From: an uncultured bacterium | GTDB lineage: Bacteria; Bacillota_I; Bacilli_A; RF39; UBA660 | Direction: 5' to 3' | Assembly (NCBI GenBank): GCA_905215145.1 | Contig: CAJMOW010000046.1 | Coordinates: 1-9,189, forward strand | Length of the DNA stretch: 9,189 nt | Part shown: positions 5,757 to 9,189 of the stretch, one piece after another | Position numbering within the stretch: the stretch's first letter is position 1 | Layout: each line of letters opens with the position of its first letter | The notes under the pieces: generated by a model | Seen by the model: the letters and a program-made list of their open reading frames with translations, nothing else | The model's database searches: none | Told to the model about the DNA's origin: nothing | Position numbers and translations under genes: made by a program

Positions 5757-6662
5757 ATGAATAATATAGTAACTTTAAGAAATGTATATGGTAAGGAAAA
5801 AGCACATTGCTTTATTAATCCTTTAAAACAAGCAAATGGTTCAAACTATCCTTTTGTAAAAAGAGTTCGTCAGGTAGACGCTAGTGGAGATACAGAAATG
5901 ATCTTAAGTGAAGCAGAAATTAATAGTCCTGATAGTAATTACTTTATTAAGGAAGATGAACGAATAGAGATTTATGATGGTAAAACGTTTGATTTAGATA
6001 ATCCTCTAGAAAGAAATATTTGGACTTGCATTAAAGATTCATTCTTAATTGCACCTGAAAGAGATTCTAAAGATTCAAAAGGTAATCTTTTAATTGACGG
6101 AGGTCCAAAACGTTATGGTCAAGCTGAATTCTATGTAGAAAGACCTGGAGTTGAATCTGAAAAACGTATCGAACGTGTGAAGCTTGTAACAAAAGCGTTC
6201 ACTTATATTGAACAAGATTCTGCTAAAGGAAGACTTACCAAAACAAGGTTACTTGGCAAATCAATGAGAAATGCTCCTGACTCAGATGTTCAGGACTATT
6301 TATATCAAAGAGCGGAAAAAGATCCAATGGTTGTTATTGACCTTTATACAGGATCAGATACAGCACTTAAACTGCTGCTTATTGACGCAAAAGAACAACG
6401 TGTTATCAACCTTCAAAGTGGAGTTTGGATGTATGGGGATGTTCGTCTAGGTACAACTGACGAATCTATCTTACTCTTCTTGAAGATTCCTGCAAATAAA
6501 ACTATCTACGAGGGTATTACATTAGAGACATACCCTGATCTTCAGAAACTAAGTTTAAAAGAAACAGTAGAGGAAAAGGCTGAAGATAAAGCTGAGGAAA
6601 AAGTTGAAGATAAAGCTGAGGAAAAAGTTGAAAAGACGGAAAAGAAGAAAAGCAATAAATAA
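5757..6662 (+). CDS. Virion-associated protein downstream of the capsid gene, 301 residues, function unassigned
   Basis: It starts MNNIVTLRNVYGKEKAHCFI after an AT-rich leader without Shine-Dalgarno. The main body (residues 1-~265) is mixed alpha/beta, with segments such as NYFIKEDERIEIYDGKTFDL, RYGQAEFYVERPGVESEKRI and INLQSGVWMYGDVRLG. Both Trp codons are TGG. The last ~30 residues are a charged tail with repeats of EEKAEDKA / EEKVEDKA / EEKVEK, ending in KTEKKKSNK, probably disordered. Its place right after the capsid gene and before the connector genes suggests a head accessory, decoration or head-completion protein. I do not recognise the fold. The next start is nine bases after the stop. 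Confidence 0.8.
   Translation: MNNIVTLRNVYGKEKAHCFINPLKQANGSNYPFVKRVRQVDASGDTEMILSEAEINSPDSNYFIKEDERIEIYDGKTFDLDNPLERNIWTCIKDSFLIAPERDSKDSKGNLLIDGGPKRYGQAEFYVERPGVESEKRIERVKLVTKAFTYIEQDSAKGRLTKTRLLGKSMRNAPDSDVQDYLYQRAEKDPMVVIDLYTGSDTALKLLLIDAKEQRVINLQSGVWMYGDVRLGTTDESILLFLKIPANKTIYEGITLETYPDLQKLSLKETVEEKAEDKAEEKVEDKAEEKVEKTEKKKSNK
6570..6632 (+). repeat. Short tandem repeat of 24 bases encoding the Glu/Lys/Ala tail
   Basis: Two near-identical 24-base units (6570-6593, 6594-6617) and a partial third (6618-6632) each begin GAGGAAAA and encode EEK(A/V)E(D/K)KA. They differ only at a few positions (GCT/GTT, AAG/AAA). The period is in frame, so unit-number changes would lengthen or shorten the tail without breaking the gene. 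Confidence 0.75.
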
Positions 6663-6671
6663 CAATATATA

Positions 6672-7544
6672 ATGACTATTAGACAAGCATATGAATACAT
6701 TTTAGTTGAATGCAACAAGGTGAAAGCTCCTCAAGTTTTACTTGAGGACTTCATATACTTGTTTAATAAAGCAATTCAACAATATATAAATAGTGTATAT
6801 AATAGAAGTGAGTACAATCAACAAAGTTCAGATGACTTAGGATTTTTACAAACTACATCAGTAATTAAAGTAGGTAAAATTGCTCCAAGACAGGAATTTA
6901 ATGATACTGTTTGAGAGCTACAACTTCCTAAAGATTACTTACATATGTTGAATTGTATTGCAGAATTTACAGGTAGTGATTCAAATAAATCTAGATGTGG
7001 AAATGGAGTGCAAAGAACTATTACTTCAACATGTCAAAGATTAACTGCAGATCTTTATGCAGGTATTATTAATAATTATTATATGAAACCTTCACATAAG
7101 AAGCCATATTATTATATTATTAATAGAAATGAAAAAGATCAACCAGTAACAAATCCTGTTATGGATAATGAAATTAAAGAAGGTAGTTATCGTCCTAATT
7201 ATATTAAAACAGAGGATGGAAAATATCGATTTTATGCATTAAAAGAACCATATAAAAGGATTGTAAATCAATCTTCTGTAAATTTGGAAATACATAGTGG
7301 CGATTCGAATTGAAGTTTAAATAATGTATATATTACTTATGTAAAAGCTCCTATGTATGTTTCCATGACTCAGGATGATGTATTATTACCAGAAGATAAT
7401 ACTCAAACCCTGGAATTTCCAGACTATGTTTGTTACGAGATTATTAATATCGTAACTAGACTATTATTAGAGAATGCAGGTGATCCAAGATTACAAACAA
7501 ACGTTCCTATTAATCAGACTATAGCCGTACCTGGAAATAAATAA
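6672..7544 (+). CDS. crAss-like phage head-tail connector / ring-type structural protein, 290 residues
   Basis: This is one continuous gene read through TGA at 6912-6914 (residue 81, DTVWELQLPKDYLHML) and 7311-7313 (residue 214, DSNWSLNNVYITYV). Under the standard code it would fall into three pieces. The N-terminal helix (TIRQAYEYILVECNKVKAPQ) resembles a phage neck or adaptor start. The C-terminal stretch (YVKAPMYVSMTQDDVLLPED, then FPDYVCYEIINIVTRLLLEN) has the conserved look of connector-region proteins in crAss-like phages, where ring proteins link portal and tail. Both Trp codons are TGA and none is TGG. The connector role comes from remembered family resemblance and gene order. The structural call is fairly sure, the exact ring position unknown. 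Confidence 0.8.
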
Positions 7545-7570
7545 ATTTATTAACTTAAAAATTAAAAATT

Positions 7571-8731
7571 ATGTTTGATTTTCAAAAAGAAGTAATAATT
7601 AATTCAAACCTGCTTGACGATGGTGTAAATCCTCGTTTTATGGTTATGGATGGTCCTGTTAAATTATTTCGAGTATTACGTTGTGCAGACTATAGAAAAG
7701 AAGGCTTAGTCGAAGGAGTTATTTACAAAACTCCAGCAGAAAAAGGCCAAGTCGCTAGTGCAGCATTTAATTTACCTACGAAAGAAGGTACTTATAGAGT
7801 AGTAATTGGTATTACTCTAATCGGTAAATACCTTGCAGATTACGCTATGCCTTGGTCAAATTTTGGTAAGGCTGTACTTGCTGAATTTGAGGTTTCTGCT
7901 GAAGATTTAAGAAAGACTAAAGAACTTCAGGAAAAAATGATTAAGGCTATCGAAATGGCTATTCCTGAAAACTACAGATATGTAAGAGTATCTGCAGAAG
8001 ATTCAGGCAAAGTACTTGTAAGTTGCACTGATTCACATCAGGTCATTACTGTAGCTGAACTTCAGGAACAAAGAGGTATTAGTTGTCCTGATAGTTGCAC
8101 TGAGAAGCAATATGTAACGGTTGATAAGGCTGTAGAAGTAACTAAGAATAAAATGGAAATTGGTACTGCTGCTTGGCTTCAGGAGAATCTACGTTTCCCA
8201 AGTTATCCTAATATACGTTATGCAGCTCTCAATGAAGAGGAGTATCCAGTAAACGGAGGTTTGTATACTCAATTCTCATTCTTATATTGCATGCCTCGTA
8301 AGGGGCTTCATGGACAGGGAACAGTAGGACAAGCTCTTAAATCAGTTACGACACATACGTTCTATGTATTATCATCACTTGTTGATAAGTTTGAAGAGGA
8401 TCTGAAAAAAGTATTTGGAGACGATTCAATTAAAGTTGTTAGTCCTGATAATACTGAATTAATTAATATCGAATTCGTATCTGCACTTAAGGTTTCAGTA
8501 CAGGATATTAACGAAAGAAAAGCAATAATTAAAGCAAATGTATCTGGTCCCGCTGTTAGTCCAAATCTTATTAAATATTCAATTAAAGAAGAAGATAGTA
8601 AGTATCAAATCGATAACGATGGTAAGCTTACTGTAAAAAAAGGACAAACTGCAGCAGAAGGTGATAAGTTTACAGTTAAAGCCTCTTATGGTAATGCTGT
8701 AGCAGAACAAGAGTTTACAGTAGGAGCTTAA
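7571..8731 (+). CDS. crAss-like phage virion structural protein with C-terminal Ig-like domain, 386 residues
   Basis: The N-terminal part (MFDFQKEVIINSNLLDDGVN, then KLFRVLRCADYRKEGLVEGV and YRVVIGITLIGKYLADYAMP) looks like a virion protein of crAss-like phages. A helical stretch (residues ~115-140) and a Cys-containing middle (SCTDSH, SCPDSC) follow. Residues ~295-386 have the alternating pattern of a bacterial Ig-like fold: VSVQDINERKAIIKANVSGP, KYQIDNDGKLTVKKGQ, then GDKFTVKASYGNAVAEQEFT. Such domains on phage virions often bind carbohydrate or mucus; here that is inference. Both Trp codons are TGG. An auxiliary capsid, neck or tail protein are all possible. It starts 26 bases after the previous stop and is followed by a terminator. 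Confidence 0.8.
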   Translation: MFDFQKEVIINSNLLDDGVNPRFMVMDGPVKLFRVLRCADYRKEGLVEGVIYKTPAEKGQVASAAFNLPTKEGTYRVVIGITLIGKYLADYAMPWSNFGKAVLAEFEVSAEDLRKTKELQEKMIKAIEMAIPENYRYVRVSAEDSGKVLVSCTDSHQVITVAELQEQRGISCPDSCTEKQYVTVDKAVEVTKNKMEIGTAAWLQENLRFPSYPNIRYAALNEEEYPVNGGLYTQFSFLYCMPRKGLHGQGTVGQALKSVTTHTFYVLSSLVDKFEEDLKKVFGDDSIKVVSPDNTELINIEFVSALKVSVQDINERKAIIKANVSGPAVSPNLIKYSIKEEDSKYQIDNDGKLTVKKGQTAAEGDKFTVKASYGNAVAEQEFTVGA

Positions 8732-8759
8732 TACTCCTTTTAACATATATCACTAGAAG

Positions 8760-8801
8760 AAGGCAGGGCGGGGTAATTTCCCTGTCCTGCCTTTAATTTT
8801 T
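8760..8801 (+). terminator. Strong intrinsic terminator between structural genes
   Basis: A 14-bp GC-rich stem (AAGGCAGGGCGGGG / CCCTGTCCTGCCTT, two G-U pairs) with loop TAATTT (8774-8779) is followed by the T-rich TTTAATTTTT. It stands out in this AT-rich genome. The next gene starts only 13 bases later with no recognisable promoter in between, so partial read-through or an unrecognised promoter must serve that gene. Confidence 0.85.
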
Positions 8802-8813
8802 AAACTGAAGTTT

Positions 8814-9189
8814 ATGACAATAGAAGCAATAGCAAGTGCTGTATATAATAATACAGTAACTGGATTAGCAGGAATCACTTCAAATCCAAAAATATCTGTA
8901 GAGCAACTTCAGGATGAAGTAGTGGCAGAGCGTAATCAAATAATGAGAGAATTTCTTTTAAAAGGAATTCTTAATTTAGATGAATTGTTTTTAGCAATTA
9001 ATTGTATTGAAGTTGATTGTGATTACATGTCAAAATGTTGTAATTTGCAAGTTGGAGAAAAAGCATTACATTTTGAAATTCCACCGATTATTTATATAAA
9101 CGGAATTGATACAATAAGATTTGTTGGCAGTATAGATAGACATACTCGTTATAATATTTATACAGATGAAACTTATAGATTTCATAAGT
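8814..9189 (+). CDS. crAss-like phage conserved structural (neck/tail-region) protein, 5' part
   Basis: The frame from ATG 8814 is open to the window edge (125 codons shown). The beginning MTIEAIASAVYNNTVTGLAG, then SVEQLQDEVVAERNQIMREF, NCIEVDCDYMSKCCNLQVGE and FEIPPIIYINGID, ending in TRYNIYTDETYRFHK, is a pattern I recognise from the conserved structural gene that follows the capsid block in crAss-like phages. A ring, neck or tail-hub role is inferred from that neighbourhood. The clustered Cys residues (CIEVDCDY, then KCC) are part of the conserved pattern and could bind metal, but this is unproven. No Trp codon occurs in the visible part. The C-terminal part and the stop lie outside the window. 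Confidence 0.8.
   Translation, partial: MTIEAIASAVYNNTVTGLAGITSNPKISVEQLQDEVVAERNQIMREFLLKGILNLDELFLAINCIEVDCDYMSKCCNLQVGEKALHFEIPPIIYINGIDTIRFVGSIDRHTRYNIYTDETYRFHK

Noticed and set aside
6945..7544. Separate genes beginning at 6945 and 7353
   Set aside because: They share one frame with the gene starting at 6672 and are divided only by TGA codons at 6912 and 7311. The joined 290-residue protein makes sense as one structural protein.
1..9189. tRNA genes, CRISPR array, insertion sequence or diversity-generating element
   Set aside because: I saw no cloverleaf-like sequence, regularly spaced repeats, transposase or reverse transcriptase in any frame.

Overview
This window is part of the virion-structure region of a tailed dsDNA phage of the crAss-like type (Crassvirales), from an AT-rich genome that probably infects a Bacteroidota host. 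The main evidence is a complete major capsid protein of crAss-like type at 4236-5645, followed by connector-type genes that also look crAss-like. Two promoters fit the Bacteroides consensus exactly (TTTG, 20 bases, TAnnTTTG), and no gene start has a Shine-Dalgarno site. All genes lie on the + strand. These family assignments come from remembered sequence patterns, not from a search.

The most important point for annotation is that TGA does not stop translation here. Ten in-frame TGA codons lie inside otherwise continuous reading frames, often where tryptophan fits the flanking motif. Every gene whose end is visible stops at TAA or TAG. The window should be translated with genetic code 4 (TGA = Trp). 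Standard-code translation breaks six of the eleven genes into fragments or shortens them.

Layout: (1) 2-1097, the 3' part of a fibre or receptor-binding-type gene with a reading-frame break near 264-284. (2) 1100-1390, a small helix-turn-helix protein, followed by an inverted repeat and a strong terminator. (3) 1558-2583, three closely packed small genes of unknown function, the last with an HEKGH zincin-like motif, closed by a terminator. (4) 2708-3040, a single small unknown gene behind its own promoter. (5) 3146-5645, a second promoter driving a scaffold-like acidic protein and the major capsid protein. (6) 5757-8731, three virion or connector-type genes, closed by a terminator. (7) 8814 to the window end, the 5' part of another conserved crAss-like structural gene.

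The gene order fits head and neck assembly: scaffold, capsid shell, accessory protein, then ring/neck proteins. TGA use is uneven. The capsid gene uses only TGG (7 of 7 Trp codons), while the fibre, helix-turn-helix and first connector genes use only TGA. No tRNA is visible, so the suppressor tRNA-Trp that this code needs would have to lie elsewhere in the genome.
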